64,000 nt of DNA, from the NCBI GenBank assembly GCA_002005505.1, contig MVGU01001560.1, positions 1 to 64,000 of the forward strand, read 5' to 3'. Positions 35,985 to 46,720 of this stretch are shown here, one piece after another. The notes beneath the pieces were generated by a model. It searched no databases. It saw only the letters and a program-made list of their open reading frames with translations, and was not told the origin of the DNA. Source of the stretch: Botryococcus braunii. Taxonomy: Eukaryota > Chlorophyta > Trebouxiophyceae. The stretch's first letter is position 1. Every line of letters starts with the position of its first letter. The translations under genes and the position numbers were made by a program.

Positions 35985-36761
35985 TGTTGGCAAAGACATC
36001 TTTTATTGGACATATAATGTCTTAGCATAAGTTGCATGTTCGTATGAACCTTAGTTTATGGCCCTACAATAATGAACAGTTATCTTACTTTGCAAAAATT
36101 GGGTCTTTCCGTAAAATCCGGAGGTTCTTAGAGATACGGATGTTTTAGGACGACAACGGATGTTTCGGACTCTTGTTGATTCGGTCGATTTCGAAGTACG
36201 AGTCGATCGGCCACGTACAATAAACAATTGGCTGCAAAGTGTACTTGTTTTTAAGTACGATCGGTTATTTTGCGAATGAGTCGACGAGGCCGATCGACAA
36301 GGCGTAGAAGTATTTCTGTCCATAAGTGTCGACGGAGCTGATCGACTGGGCCGATCGACGCGGCATATAGCATTCTGGCAAGTAGTATTCTGTCAATAGA
36401 AATCTGTTTTGCACGGAACAACGATTCTAGGTGGATAAAGGGGTAGAGACAGAGTCGTATCCTCAGACATTCGATTGCTGTCTCCGGTGCCTCAAGTCGG
36501 ACCTCTGTATTTCCGTTTGGCACCGTCCTTTGCCTGCATTAACTCAGCTGTCGCTTGCTATGCAGGTGTGTTTAGTTGTTTCGAGCTTTATTGTATAGTT
36601 TGATATATGTAATAGACATTCGATTGCTGTCTCCGGTGCCTCAAGTCGGACCTCTGTATTTCCGTTTGGCACCGTCCTTTGCCTGCATTAACTCAGCTGT
36701 CGCTTGCTATGCAGGAATCCTGAAACTGTTTTTGATCAAATTGACATCAAATAATCGAATA
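35985..36761 (+). repeat. Copia-3 5' LTR (777 bp)
   Basis: Begins TGTTGGCAAAGAC and ends ATCGAATA directly before the primer site; the TA end is not the usual CA. A 99-bp block occurs twice (36467-36565, 36616-36714), separated by a 50-bp spacer that starts GTGTGT and ends AATAG. Both blocks end GCTATGCAG and are preceded by AG. Confidence 0.88.
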
Positions 36762-36773
36762 TGGTATCGGCGA
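36762..36773 (+). other. Copia-3 primer-binding site
   Basis: TGGTATCGGCGA directly after the LTR. The same 12 nt form the primer site of Gypsy-A and Gypsy-B, so three unrelated element types probably use one tRNA, plausibly the initiator. Confidence 0.7.
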
Positions 36774-37112
36774 CACCGTTTGGTGTCGATACTGGTCACT
36801 GCTCCCGCCAGCAGCGAGGAGAATAATACGCATACAACTATTTGCAAGCTTCAGCAAGTCTCCAGAAATTCTCGCCCATTTCTCTGCTTTCAACGTAGTT
36901 GTTTGTAGTGTCTTGGGTTGAACGATCGCTTGGAACTTCGGGTTGCTGGATTGTCTCGCTGGAAAGGCACTTGTGTTGATCTAGTAGTGAGAGACAATTG
37001 GATGTATTGGCTGTTGGGATCTGGTGGTTGTGGAATATCTGTTTAAAGTGCAAGCAAGTTTGTTTTCCTTCTAATCTTTCTTTGCCAGTTGCCCGTCAAG
37101 GCTTCTGGAATA

Positions 37113-38547
37113 ATGTCACAGACAGAATCACAAGATGAAGGATTCAATGTCAGTATTGAGATAGAACCTGCCAGCCCAATGGGCAGGAATGTCTTTAGGA
37201 ATCCTACCTATGATGCAGAAACAGTCACTGATGATTCTGTGTCACATGTTACAGGGGTCCTAAATGGAATGCAGCAGCAAACTGATGAGGGTCTACAAAG
37301 ACCACAGGGAGACTCAGAATGGGAAGCATGGGGATATGATCCACAGACTCAAAACATACCTCTAAACCCTGCTTTCTCAAGACGAGACAACCTTGGTACC
37401 TTTGTACCTGCTCAGCAAGCTGCTGCATCTCCTGCCCCTATGTCTTCTAGAGTGCTAGGCTTTCAAACAAATTTGCCTGCCTCCAGACCTGTCTTAAGCC
37501 CTTTGTTTGGGATACCTAGGACTGCAGTCAGGATCCCAGTGAGGCCTACACACTTACCTGTACCTAGTGCACCACTGGCAGGTGCACCAGTCAATGTTTC
37601 CTCATTCATGACAAGTGTACCACACACAGGTATTATGCTCCTTTCAGGAAACATAAATCAGGCAAGTACAGCATCAGGTACTACAGTAGTGCATGTTCCC
37701 TTGGCAACTGGTGGCACAATGCCAATCAGTCTTCCAACATCTACAATTTTAAACTCTATTGCACCAACTGTTCAAAGTGTGAGTGCTACACAGGGAACTG
37801 CTGCACAGTCAACGGCACAAGTGTCTGCCCCACCTCCTCCACCTCCACCAGGTGGTGGGCCTCCTTATAGTGGTCCACCAGGAGGTGGTGGCTGGCCTCC
37901 AAATCCACCAGGGGGTTCTTCCTCAGGCCCTCCCTGGTTTAGTGGTGTACCTGGCAGTTGGGGTATGGTGAATTCCAACCCCTATGGTTACAGTGGGTAT
38001 CCCTTCATGAAGTTCAATTCTCCTTCTCAAAGGCTTACTCCAAAGTTAGAGCCCCTTAAACTTAATGATGATAACTGGGTCATATGGTCTAGATATGTTC
38101 ATGCAATGCTTATAGAGATGGGGGTAGAATACTGTATTCTTCATGACATGAGAGGTTATTTAGATGATTATAAGGCCCAGAGCATTACAACACAGTCTTG
38201 TTCAGAGGAGTATCAAATACAAATCTCTGATCATTTGTCTGCCTACTCTATGTGGGACTACTTGATGGCCTTATTTGTTACAAAAGCAAATGGCAAAATC
38301 ATATCTCTCCAGGAAGAGTCCCGCACCTTCAAGATGCATACAAATGAGAAACCTTCCTCATATGTACTAAGGGGTAGAAAAATAGCCAACACAATTAAAA
38401 GCTTAGGACATGAGTTCAGTGACCTCTCACTCTGCACTATGCTTTTAAATGGACTCCCTGAGGAGTATAATATACACAAGCAGGTTCAACAATCTATTAT
38501 AGTGTCCAATCCTGATGTGAATCTGCTACAACACTCTTTAGAGCTGG
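37113..38547 (+). CDS. gag: Copia-3 gag, N-terminal part
   Basis: About 478 codons from ATG 37113. The N-terminal half is low complexity (Pro/Gly/Ser-rich, a PPPPPPPGGGPP tract). The C-terminal half has the UBN2-like copia capsid: LNDDNWVIWSRYVHAML, MWDYLMALFV, LNGLPEEYN. It breaks at LEL, where Gypsy-C is inserted. Removing Gypsy-C leaves one surplus base and does not restore the frame, so sequence was lost at the junction. Confidence 0.88.
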
Positions 38548-39790
38548 TGTCGTGTACTGGAGTGTGACCGTGTATATTGGTGGCCATCCGAATGATTTAA
38601 GTGATAATGTGTATATTTGGCGTAACCACAAAAGTGACTGGTATACGACCCTCAATCGGACTTGTACAGCTTTTATTATGGCTCTTATTTGACAATTCAT
38701 AAAGTCGTGGAAAAATGGCGCTTGTCTTTACCCTTTTGTACCTGGGTTGGGGTATTTATCCCTGATTTAGGTCCTGAGGGCCAAATTGTGTATTCGGGTG
38801 ACTTCATTCGAAGCAACGGTTGAAACTGAATGTTCGTGGAAACTTCGCTACTCGGTAGGTGCCATGCAGTCGGGCACCAGGAAATTTGTCTTTCAGCCGT
38901 CCGTTGATCAGTGAGTTGGCGACGCCTTAACCGCTCCTGATCAGGTGATGGGATGTGTTAATACGGCTGTCCGTATTACGAGAGGGGAGTGTATATTAGG
39001 GGCTCAGCCTCCGGCCCACAAGTTTACAGTTGTTTCCAAGTTTCCAACGTGCATGTAAGACTCTCGCACCAAGAACTGAACTCTGTCCGCGGCCCCCGGC
39101 GAATAGGGATGGTATTTGTTTGACCTGTTATTTGAATCGTAATTGTGACACTGCCCTTGCAGTATTATTGTGCTTTTGTGACACCACTGTCTTGCCGAGT
39201 TAGGCCATTGATCGTCCCGGTGATAACCGTTAACTTGCATTGTAACACGTGAAATTGTATTTATTGTGAAAGAATATTGATAGAATTGACTTGTCATAGT
39301 AGAAATTCTGTGGGAACATTAAAATATCAAAGTAATTTAGTCGTTATACAGACCCCCTCCGCGGGAATACCAACCACGCCAAGAGATCAAACACACACCA
39401 CCTTTCGACTCCACAGAAACCTCAAAATACTCATATTCTAGGTACTCACAACCGCAGAGCAATATCTGAACAATAGCCGCGACGTAGCCGTAAGCCGCCT
39501 AAACGCTGATCCGCAAGACCCCGACGGACTTCAAGAAAACACAATAGGAAGAAAACACACATCCTGGAGAACAAAATCCTTTTGATAAAACCGTTAGTAA
39601 ACTAATAACACTTAAACCACCAGACCCAGCACGAGTCCAGCCCCGCAGCTCGGAGCCGAACGAGCCTGAAAGCCATCGGAGCCAACCTCCGGTTATCGTC
39701 CGAAAGACCGGTCGCAGGACCGAGAGCAGTCCAGTAAGTCCCTCTAACAGCTAGGTCTCAGGGCCGTAATCCCTGGGTGGCGATCCTGTC
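38548..39790 (+). repeat. Gypsy-C 5' LTR, left part
   Basis: Starts TGTCGTGTACTGG. Identical to 56496-57738 apart from two bases (GATAG/CATAG, CCAAGAG/CCACGAG). Gypsy-B is inserted after CTGTC (39786-39790). Confidence 0.92.
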
Positions 39791-40268
39791 TGTCGTAGAA
39801 TGCACAAGTTAGGGAGAATTTCCAAGTTGTGAGAGAGAGAGAGAGACAAGGCCGGATGGCCGACAAGTTGGACGCTCTTTCCAATTACAAGTAACCCCCA
39901 CCTCACGGAGCTTCCACTCCCTACTTGTGGTCTACTAAGCTTCGAAATTACCTGAGTGCGTGTCTTCCCGTGGCTTACGTCTCTATCCGTTCCTTCCCGT
40001 GGTTCGTGATCGTGTCTTCACGTTCCTCCAATGGTAGCGCACTAGTCCACCAAACCTCTACAATAGTATCTAGAAAATATCCTAGAATCCTACTATGAGA
40101 GTAACGTCCATAACTATCCAATGGAATTCGACGGCTAGGAAGCCAAGGCTAGACGCTAGGCACGTGCGTACTCGCGTTGCTCGTACGACATGTGCGCCAC
40201 ATGTGCGCCTAGGCTAGGGGGTAAGGGAAATGTCCAGAAATGCCGGGAAATCCCTACATTCCATCACA
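39791..40268 (-). repeat. Gypsy-B 3' LTR (478 bp)
   Basis: On the minus strand TGTGATGG...CTACGACA, following the purine tract AAGGGGGGGATGATG. It contains a GA microsatellite (about 39830-39845) shared with the other copy. Confidence 0.92.
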
Positions 40269-41199
40269 TCATCCCCCCCTTAATTCCTGCATGTCCTCAT
40301 GCAGCCACATACACACATACAGTAGACCACAATTATAAGGGAATGGTCGTCACCGAACGGCCCATCCACCAGCGCCGTTAGACCCTTGCCGAATGGGTTA
40401 CATTAGGGTCCCCGCCTCCAAGTTATTCCCCTATCATCCCAAGCAATTGACTAAAGCGTCCATTTTTTTTTTTTAATTTATTTATTAGGTGTGCTTTATT
40501 TTAGTCCTAAGTACAATACTGTACGATACGATACGACACGGTACTATAATTACGATAAATTACGATAAATTACGGCGAACTACGACGAACGTTCGCCTTA
40601 TTCCTTTCGAACTATCCAAGTCCACCTTTATTGACACATCCCTATTTATTATTTATTAAAGCAATACAATGCTTGTGACACAACCGATAAACAATCCGAA
40701 CAAGATAAATATGACACAGGTGTAGCTCAGTCCACAATGCTTCCCTAAAGTGGCTATCCATACAACACAGTTTCTTTATGATACATTGTCCATACTGTAC
40801 ACATACTGTACACATAAGGTACACATATAGTACATAGAAAGAAATCCATCCCAAGATGCCAAGTAGTCCATATCCAAGGGTTCCAAGTAGCCCATAGCCA
40901 AGGGTTCCAAGTCACTTCTGTACTTCAAGCCCACGTCCCAAGTGCTAGTTAAGCAGACTGCGGTTGCGCGCCATGTGTACTTCAATTCCTATCCCTGAAT
41001 GCAGAACCCCGAGTTCAATGCATCGAAGCGGTATGAGGCCTCATGCCACACATACCGAGGTAGGCAACCTACCCCGTCCCTTGTCCCAAAGTACACAAGA
41101 TATACAGTCCCTACCATAGGTCCCGTCCCATGTATTCCCAGACACCAGGTGGGAACTCCACAAGTGGAATGAGGGGGACAACCGTCCGGAGGGGCCCGT
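40269..41199 (-). other. Gypsy-B 3' untranslated region
   Basis: About 930 bp between the pol stop and the 3' LTR. It has a purine tract next to the LTR, a T-run (about 40464), short ACGATA/ACGGTA repeats (40523-40590) and one ACATAAGGTAC (40812). I see no gene here. Confidence 0.6.
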
Positions 41200-42027
41200 T
41201 CAAGGGAAGGTGTCGCGCAGCGCCACCTGGTCCCAAATGGGCGGGGCGAGCCCCTGGAGTCTATGATAGGTATTAACCAGCCCGGGATGGGTCTCGAATG
41301 CCTCCTGAGATTCCCATGAGTTCTCTGTGGCCCCATGGCCTGCCCACTTTACAAGGTACTCGAGAAAGGGTGTGCCATCCTCAAAATGGTAGGAGAACCC
41401 ATCCTTGTCGTGCAACAGCCGGTGATCGACTAGTGCATCCACTACCCACTCCAGGTGAGTGGTGCCATCCGCTTTGGTGATGACTTTTGGGGGGCAGTAT
41501 CCACGCGACTGCGCCTCCTCACGTGTCCAGTATGGCTTCAAATAGCAGACATTTATGCGGGGGTGGATGTCCAACCGGTCCGGAAGATCCAGTGTGACGA
41601 AGTTAACGTTGTCGGGCGTGACCGCCATGACCCTGAAGGGTCCCACGTGCCTGGGCTGCAGCTTGCTGAATCTGTTTGAAGTTAGCGTGGGGGCCGCACG
41701 GGTTGAAAGGAGGACATAGTCCCCTTCCTGGTAGATGGCCTCCCTCCTATGCCGGTTGGCATAGGCCGTCTGACGGTCTTGAGCTGCACGCAAACACTTC
41801 CTTGCAAGGGTGATTTTGTCTTGCATTTTTCTCATGAAGAGATCAGCCCTATCCACCTTAGTGCCCTCCATGTGTCCCACCGCAAACGGTATATTTGGAT
41901 CTTGCCCATATGTTAACCTGAAGGGTGTGGAGTTTAGGGAAGTTTGCCAAGAGTTGTTGTAGGCAAATTCCGCCACTGAAAGGTAATCCTCCCACTCCCT
42001 TGGGTTATCCTTGACATAGTGTTTCAA
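41200..42027 (-). CDS. Gypsy-B integrase C-terminus and chromodomain
   Basis: 275 codons that continue pol after a one-base shift at the A7 run 42026-42032 (plus strand). They encode the end of the integrase core (EFAYNNSWQ), YANRHRREAIYQEGDYVLL, HVGPFRV and HPRINVCYLKPYW. A chromodomain-like end follows: EWVVDALVDHR, EYLVKWAGHGATENSWE. The insert between its first strand and LVKW is longer than usual. This places the element among chromoviruses. Confidence 0.88.
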   Translation of the reverse strand: MKHYVKDNPREWEDYLSVAEFAYNNSWQTSLNSTPFRLTYGQDPNIPFAVGHMEGTKVDRADLFMRKMQDKITLARKCLRAAQDRQTAYANRHRREAIYQEGDYVLLSTRAAPTLTSNRFSKLQPRHVGPFRVMAVTPDNVNFVTLDLPDRLDIHPRINVCYLKPYWTREEAQSRGYCPPKVITKADGTTHLEWVVDALVDHRLLHDKDGFSYHFEDGTPFLEYLVKWAGHGATENSWESQEAFETHPGLVNTYHRLQGLAPPIWDQVALRDTFP

Positions 42028-45000
42028 AAAAATCTTCCAAGATCCTATTCACCCGTTCCGTTTGACCATCTGACTGAGGATGATATGCCGTAGTTCGAGC
42101 CGGCTTGCACCCCGTCAGACTTAGAAGTGTGTTCATGAAATTATTCACAAACCGAGGATCTCGGTCCGAAACAATTTCTTCAGGGAAACCGTGATACTTC
42201 CATACTTTATCCCTCATCAGAACAGCAACTTCATAAGCATCTGCATTGGTAGTGGTAGGGGCAAAGTGGGCACATTTGCTCAACCTGTCAACCACTACCC
42301 ATATTGCGTTATGCCCGTGTTTGCTTTTAGGCAGTCCCGTGATGAAATCTATTGAGATGCTTTGCCATTTCCTTGTGGGGATTTGTAAAGGGTGTAAGAG
42401 TCCTGCGGGTAACTGGTTTGAGGCCTTCACCCGCTGGCATGAATCACAATACTTCACATACTCCCGCACATCCTCCGCCATTCCCGGCCACCACCAGTCC
42501 CGCTTCACTAGATCATACATCTTCGCAAAGCCTGGATGACCAACAGAAGGAGGTTCATGCAAAGCTTTCAATATGTCCTGCCGCAGATTCCTAGCAACTG
42601 GACCTTCCTTATCCCGGACTTCATAAAATGCAGGCACATATTTTCTTCCCTCCCTTCCAAATTCCCAAACCCCGTCCGTAAAGTGAACTTTTCTCCTATT
42701 TGCCCTTGTTCCCAACCACGAATCATGTGCGTAAGCACCCTTCAACAATTCCAAGAAGGTGTCACACCCGTCAGACCCGAGGGTGATGGAGCCCGAGCGG
42801 GCCCTCCCGTCCCCATCCATCGAGGTTGCATTGGTCCCCTTCCCGGGGTTGGGCTCCGTGGAGACGTTGCGCTGCTGTTGTCCCTGGAGCTGTCCCTGGA
42901 GGACTGGGTTCCTGGACAACGCATCCGCAACGTTAGTCTTTCCAGGCTCCCAAACCCAAAGAATGTTGAACTCCTGCAACTTCTCAGCCCACCGTGCCCT
43001 CCGAGGGCTTAAACCAACCTGTTGCTGAAGAAAAGTGTTACACTTATGGTCTGTGGTGACAGTGACTTGTTTCCCTAGGACATAACATCTCCATTCCGTC
43101 AAGGCATACACTACAGCAAGTAACTCCCTCTCAGTTGCAGAATAGTTCCTTTCTGCACTATTGAGCTTCTTACTGTAATAAGCAATGACTCGACCTTCCT
43201 GCAATAGTACAGCGCCAACCCCAAAATCACTCGCATCACAAATTACCTGGAAGGGTTTACGAAGGTCTGGCAGTGATAGTATGGGTGCCTGTATTAATGC
43301 ATCCTTGAGAGCCGCAAGGGCCTCATCTTGCTCCTTTCCCCAAGTCCAAGAACTTTTGCTACTGGACAGTTTAGTCAAAGGTGCAGCAAGTGAGCTGAAC
43401 CCCTGAATAAATTTTCGAAAATAATTTGCAAGCCCCAAAAATCTACGCACGTCGGTGACGTTTTGGGGTGTGGGCCAATCCTTGACTACCTCCACCTTTT
43501 GGGGGTCCACTTTCAGTCCATCCTTGCCAATGATATGCCCGAGGTATTTGAGTTCTGAGCATAAGAATTCACATTTGGCAAGTTTTGCAAACAATTCCTT
43601 TTCCCGAAGGCGTTGGAACACCTTCCGAAGATGAGCATAATGCTCCTCTTCATCCCGACTGAAAATTAGAACATCGTCAAGGTACACTACCACAAACCCT
43701 TCCCTTATGAAATCATGAAAGATTTCATTCATTAGGCGTTGAAAGGTAGCGGGGGCGTTGGTGAGTCCAAAAGGAAGCACTAAGAACTCATACAGCCCAA
43801 AGGGTGTACGAAACGCTGTTTTAGGAATGTCTTCCTCCTTTAGCCTTACTTGATGATAACCACTGAGGAGGTCCAGACTTGAGAAAATCTTAGCACCTTT
43901 AAGTTTATCAAGCAAGTCGTCTATGCGAGGGAGAGGGTACCTATCATGAATGGTGATTTTATTTAATGCCCTGTAGTCTATAACCATTCGGTATGTGCCC
44001 TCCTTCTTCCTCACAAACAAGACCGGTGAAGCATATGGTGAACATGAGGGGCGTATGTGTCCCTTAGAAAGTAGTTCATCCACAGTTCGCTCACATTCCT
44101 CAGTTTCTTCCACGGACAAGCGGTAAGCAGGACGGTTTGGAGGAGTTATTCCTTCCTGCACATTAATAGTGTGATAGACTTGTCGGTGTGGGGGTAGTCC
44201 TGGTAGCCCATTTGGAAAAATGTCCTTGTACTCCCGGAGCAAGTGTGCTAGCCGCTCAGGCTTTTTAGCACAAATTTCCTCTAGAGGGTCCGAAGGCTTA
44301 CCCGTGGTGACCTCGGATTCTCCCTCTTCCTCTTCCTTTTCCTCTTCCCTTTCCTCTTCCTCTTCCACTTCCTTCTCCACTTCTAGGCAACTCTCCATAT
44401 CCGGGGCCGTGCCCGAGGTATCCCCCGGCGCAGAGTTGTGTAAGGAAGTCCCGGATGACTCCGTCGAGGGGTCGTCCATATCCACCAAAGGTGGCATCTC
44501 TTCCTGTTCATCCCAACCAACATGTTCATCCTTGGCCATGACATTGAACAAGCAGGTTTTCCAATGATCCCGTTTCCCTTTCCTGGTGTTTCCTAATTTG
44601 ATTCCCCATCCCAACTTCTTTCCCAAGCCTTTTCCATGTTTGTTTAACAAGACCCATTTGTTATTGTGTCTAATATGAGCCTTGCCAGCTCTCACATTAA
44701 CATTAGCATGTCGTGGTGCTAGCCAATCCTGTCCCAAAATTATGTCAATTCCTTCCATTATTGAGTCACACACAAGAAAGGAGTGTCTCGTAATGATAGA
44801 TGGAGCAAACCGGACACTCAAATCCACTTTCCCATTTGTGTGTGTTACTGTCCCATCAGCAAGTGTGACGGGTGAAGTCCTCTTGTTATACCTCAAACCT
44901 TGCAAAACTTTTTCCCGGACAAAAGAGTGTGTGGCCCCGGTGTCCATTAAAGCTTTACATTGTTGTCCCCTTGCCATGACAGGAAATGTGAGGTTAAGAG

Positions 45001-45361
45001 GTGCAGCACTTGACGTTGAACCCAACTGACAAGATGCTTTGGGTGCTGCATAAGCTAAAACAAAGGAAAAAGGAAATGTACATTGCTGTCCTTGAAAAGA
45101 AAAGCATTCCCCTTTTGAGCCCCTAGCAAGAATTTTCAGGTTTGCGCGAGAGCGTAACCGCAAAAAGAAACTCCTACTTTTCCACACCTTCTGGCCTATC
45201 ACAAAGCATGCACTGACTTGTGAGTTTTCTTTTCGTTCAGCAAGAAAAGATTCAATACAAGTCTCAGCTTTGTGTTTGCCAGGAACAATCAGAGGTGTAT
45301 TCCAACTTCCCAACGACTTCTGAACAAGAAAAGTTAAATATGAAAAACAAATTTCATTCAT
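42005..45361 (-). CDS. pol: Gypsy-B pol: protease, reverse transcriptase, RNase H, integrase
   Basis: 1118 codons on the minus strand. The ATG at 45361 lies 2 nt after the gag stop, in another frame. Protease: ALMDTGATHSFV (about residue 138). A Glu-rich linker follows. RT: MVIDYRALNKITI, SLDLLSGYHQVRL, LPFGLTNAPATFQ, YLDDVLIFS (about 557). RNase H: VICDASDFGVGAVL (about 709), ATERELLAVVYAL. Integrase: zinc site HPGFAKMYDLV...CDSCQ (about 942-985), D (ISIDFITGLP), D (VSDRDPRF), E (DGQTERVNR). It stops at a homopolymer shift right after the integrase Glu; the rest is in the next frame. Expressed probably by reinitiation or frameshifting after gag. Confidence 0.94.
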   Translation of the reverse strand: MNEICFSYLTFLVQKSLGSWNTPLIVPGKHKAETCIESFLAERKENSQVSACFVIGQKVWKSRSFFLRLRSRANLKILARGSKGECFSFQGQQCTFPFSFVLAYAAPKASCQLGSTSSAAPLNLTFPVMARGQQCKALMDTGATHSFVREKVLQGLRYNKRTSPVTLADGTVTHTNGKVDLSVRFAPSIITRHSFLVCDSIMEGIDIILGQDWLAPRHANVNVRAGKAHIRHNNKWVLLNKHGKGLGKKLGWGIKLGNTRKGKRDHWKTCLFNVMAKDEHVGWDEQEEMPPLVDMDDPSTESSGTSLHNSAPGDTSGTAPDMESCLEVEKEVEEEEEREEEKEEEEGESEVTTGKPSDPLEEICAKKPERLAHLLREYKDIFPNGLPGLPPHRQVYHTINVQEGITPPNRPAYRLSVEETEECERTVDELLSKGHIRPSCSPYASPVLFVRKKEGTYRMVIDYRALNKITIHDRYPLPRIDDLLDKLKGAKIFSSLDLLSGYHQVRLKEEDIPKTAFRTPFGLYEFLVLPFGLTNAPATFQRLMNEIFHDFIREGFVVVYLDDVLIFSRDEEEHYAHLRKVFQRLREKELFAKLAKCEFLCSELKYLGHIIGKDGLKVDPQKVEVVKDWPTPQNVTDVRRFLGLANYFRKFIQGFSSLAAPLTKLSSSKSSWTWGKEQDEALAALKDALIQAPILSLPDLRKPFQVICDASDFGVGAVLLQEGRVIAYYSKKLNSAERNYSATERELLAVVYALTEWRCYVLGKQVTVTTDHKCNTFLQQQVGLSPRRARWAEKLQEFNILWVWEPGKTNVADALSRNPVLQGQLQGQQQRNVSTEPNPGKGTNATSMDGDGRARSGSITLGSDGCDTFLELLKGAYAHDSWLGTRANRRKVHFTDGVWEFGREGRKYVPAFYEVRDKEGPVARNLRQDILKALHEPPSVGHPGFAKMYDLVKRDWWWPGMAEDVREYVKYCDSCQRVKASNQLPAGLLHPLQIPTRKWQSISIDFITGLPKSKHGHNAIWVVVDRLSKCAHFAPTTTNADAYEVAVLMRDKVWKYHGFPEEIVSDRDPRFVNNFMNTLLSLTGCKPARTTAYHPQSDGQTERVNRILEDFFETLCQG

Positions 45362-45363
45362 GA

Positions 45364-46602
45364 CTAATCTTGTTTAGGGCCCTTGCCCTTCCCTTTCCCT
45401 TTCCAATGTTTTCCCTTGTTAAATCCCTTAGGCCCAATGTGTGAGGGAGGTGAAACACCTTGCAGTGGTGCTGCCACTGGTTGATTGTTTCCTTGCCTCG
45501 GATAGAATCCAGGCTGAAAATTTGATGGGGTGTGCCCACTAGCTTGAGCTTTGGCAGCTAGATATTGCTTTTTAGCAACACACTGCCATGACTCGTGGCC
45601 TAGTTTATGACAAAAATAGCATTCCCTATCCTTTGGAATAGAGGTTCTAGAATCAATTTTTCTCCCGGACCCAAAAGGGGGTGCTCCCACCAAACCCAAG
45701 GAAGGTGGTGCAGGGGGCTGTTGTTCCACCACTCCTGCTGCCACTTGAGGTGTCTGGGTGTAGACCCTCTTCCTCTTGGGTCCCTGTGCATCCACATATG
45801 TGCTTTTGAGACTTGCCTCATATTTAACAACATAAGTGCAAATGTCTTCCAGATCAGTGAAAGGACTGCCTGTTGCAGGGTTCACAGTGCATGCAAGTTT
45901 GAGAGGAGTATTAAGACCCTTGGTAAAAAGATGTAACTGGTCTTGCATGGCTATTTGATAGTCAACCTCTACATCTGCTAAGAGAGACATAAATCTTTCA
46001 ATATATCTCTCGACAGTCTCATTTCCTTGAAAGACTTTGTCTAATTTTGCCCTGGCAATGGCCACTGTGTCTGTGGAATCATATCTTTTAACCATAAAAG
46101 TTTTAAAATCCTTCCATTCCAATGTATGCTCATGTATCCCTTCCTTTTCTAGTTTCCTTACATGTGTGTCCCAAACTTTTGTGGGTCTTTCTTCCATCAA
46201 TTGCACTCCCAAGGCCACCCACTTTCCTGCAGGCACATTGGTTAGTTTTGCATAGCCTTCCAACTTCCTTGCAAAATAGCAAAAAGATCCCCTCTTTCCC
46301 GAAAACAAAGAAGGAGGAGTTGCTCTTACTTGTCCACTAGGGCGAGGAGTCTCCTCCACCCCATCCCCTCCAACTTGCCTTTCGGCAAGAAGCTTTTCCT
46401 TAAATTCCAAAAATAACTGCTCCTTTATTTTATTGGTCAACTTGATCTTCTTTGTCTTTGGTGTGGACGGAGCGGGCGACGGATCGCGAGATGCCCCCTC
46501 CATCAAGTCCTCTACCAGCTCCCCTGAGCTTTCCAACGCTTCCAAAAATTCTCTTTCTTCCGAAGAAAGGTTTTTAAACTTCCCAGAAGAGGGCGGTGAC
46601 AT
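45364..46602 (-). CDS. gag: Gypsy-B gag
   Basis: 412 codons, intact. Charged N-terminus; capsid domain with LFSGKRGSFCYFARKLEGY, WVALGVQLM, FKTFMVKRYD and VERYIERFMSLLADV; zinc knuckle CYFCHKLGHESWQC (about residue 325); Gly/Lys-rich end. The stop is followed after 2 nt by the pol ATG. Full-length for a chromovirus Gag. Confidence 0.92.
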   Translation of the reverse strand: MSPPSSGKFKNLSSEEREFLEALESSGELVEDLMEGASRDPSPAPSTPKTKKIKLTNKIKEQLFLEFKEKLLAERQVGGDGVEETPRPSGQVRATPPSLFSGKRGSFCYFARKLEGYAKLTNVPAGKWVALGVQLMEERPTKVWDTHVRKLEKEGIHEHTLEWKDFKTFMVKRYDSTDTVAIARAKLDKVFQGNETVERYIERFMSLLADVEVDYQIAMQDQLHLFTKGLNTPLKLACTVNPATGSPFTDLEDICTYVVKYEASLKSTYVDAQGPKRKRVYTQTPQVAAGVVEQQPPAPPSLGLVGAPPFGSGRKIDSRTSIPKDRECYFCHKLGHESWQCVAKKQYLAAKAQASGHTPSNFQPGFYPRQGNNQPVAAPLQGVSPPSHIGPKGFNKGKHWKGKGKGKGPKQD

Positions 46603-46700
46603 CTACGGCCCACATATGAGAGTTAGGACCTTCCATCGAACGATCTCCCTCCTACGACTTTCCTCCTTCCACCACGCGAAAGACTTGCAGAGAACAATTC

Positions 46701-46718
46701 GGCATCTCGCCGATACCA
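46701..46718 (-). other. Gypsy-B primer-binding site
   Basis: Read on the minus strand, TGGTATCGGCGAGATGCC lies 2 nt after the 5' LTR. It shares its first 12 nt with Gypsy-A and Copia-3. Confidence 0.7.
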
Positions 46719-46720
46719 GA

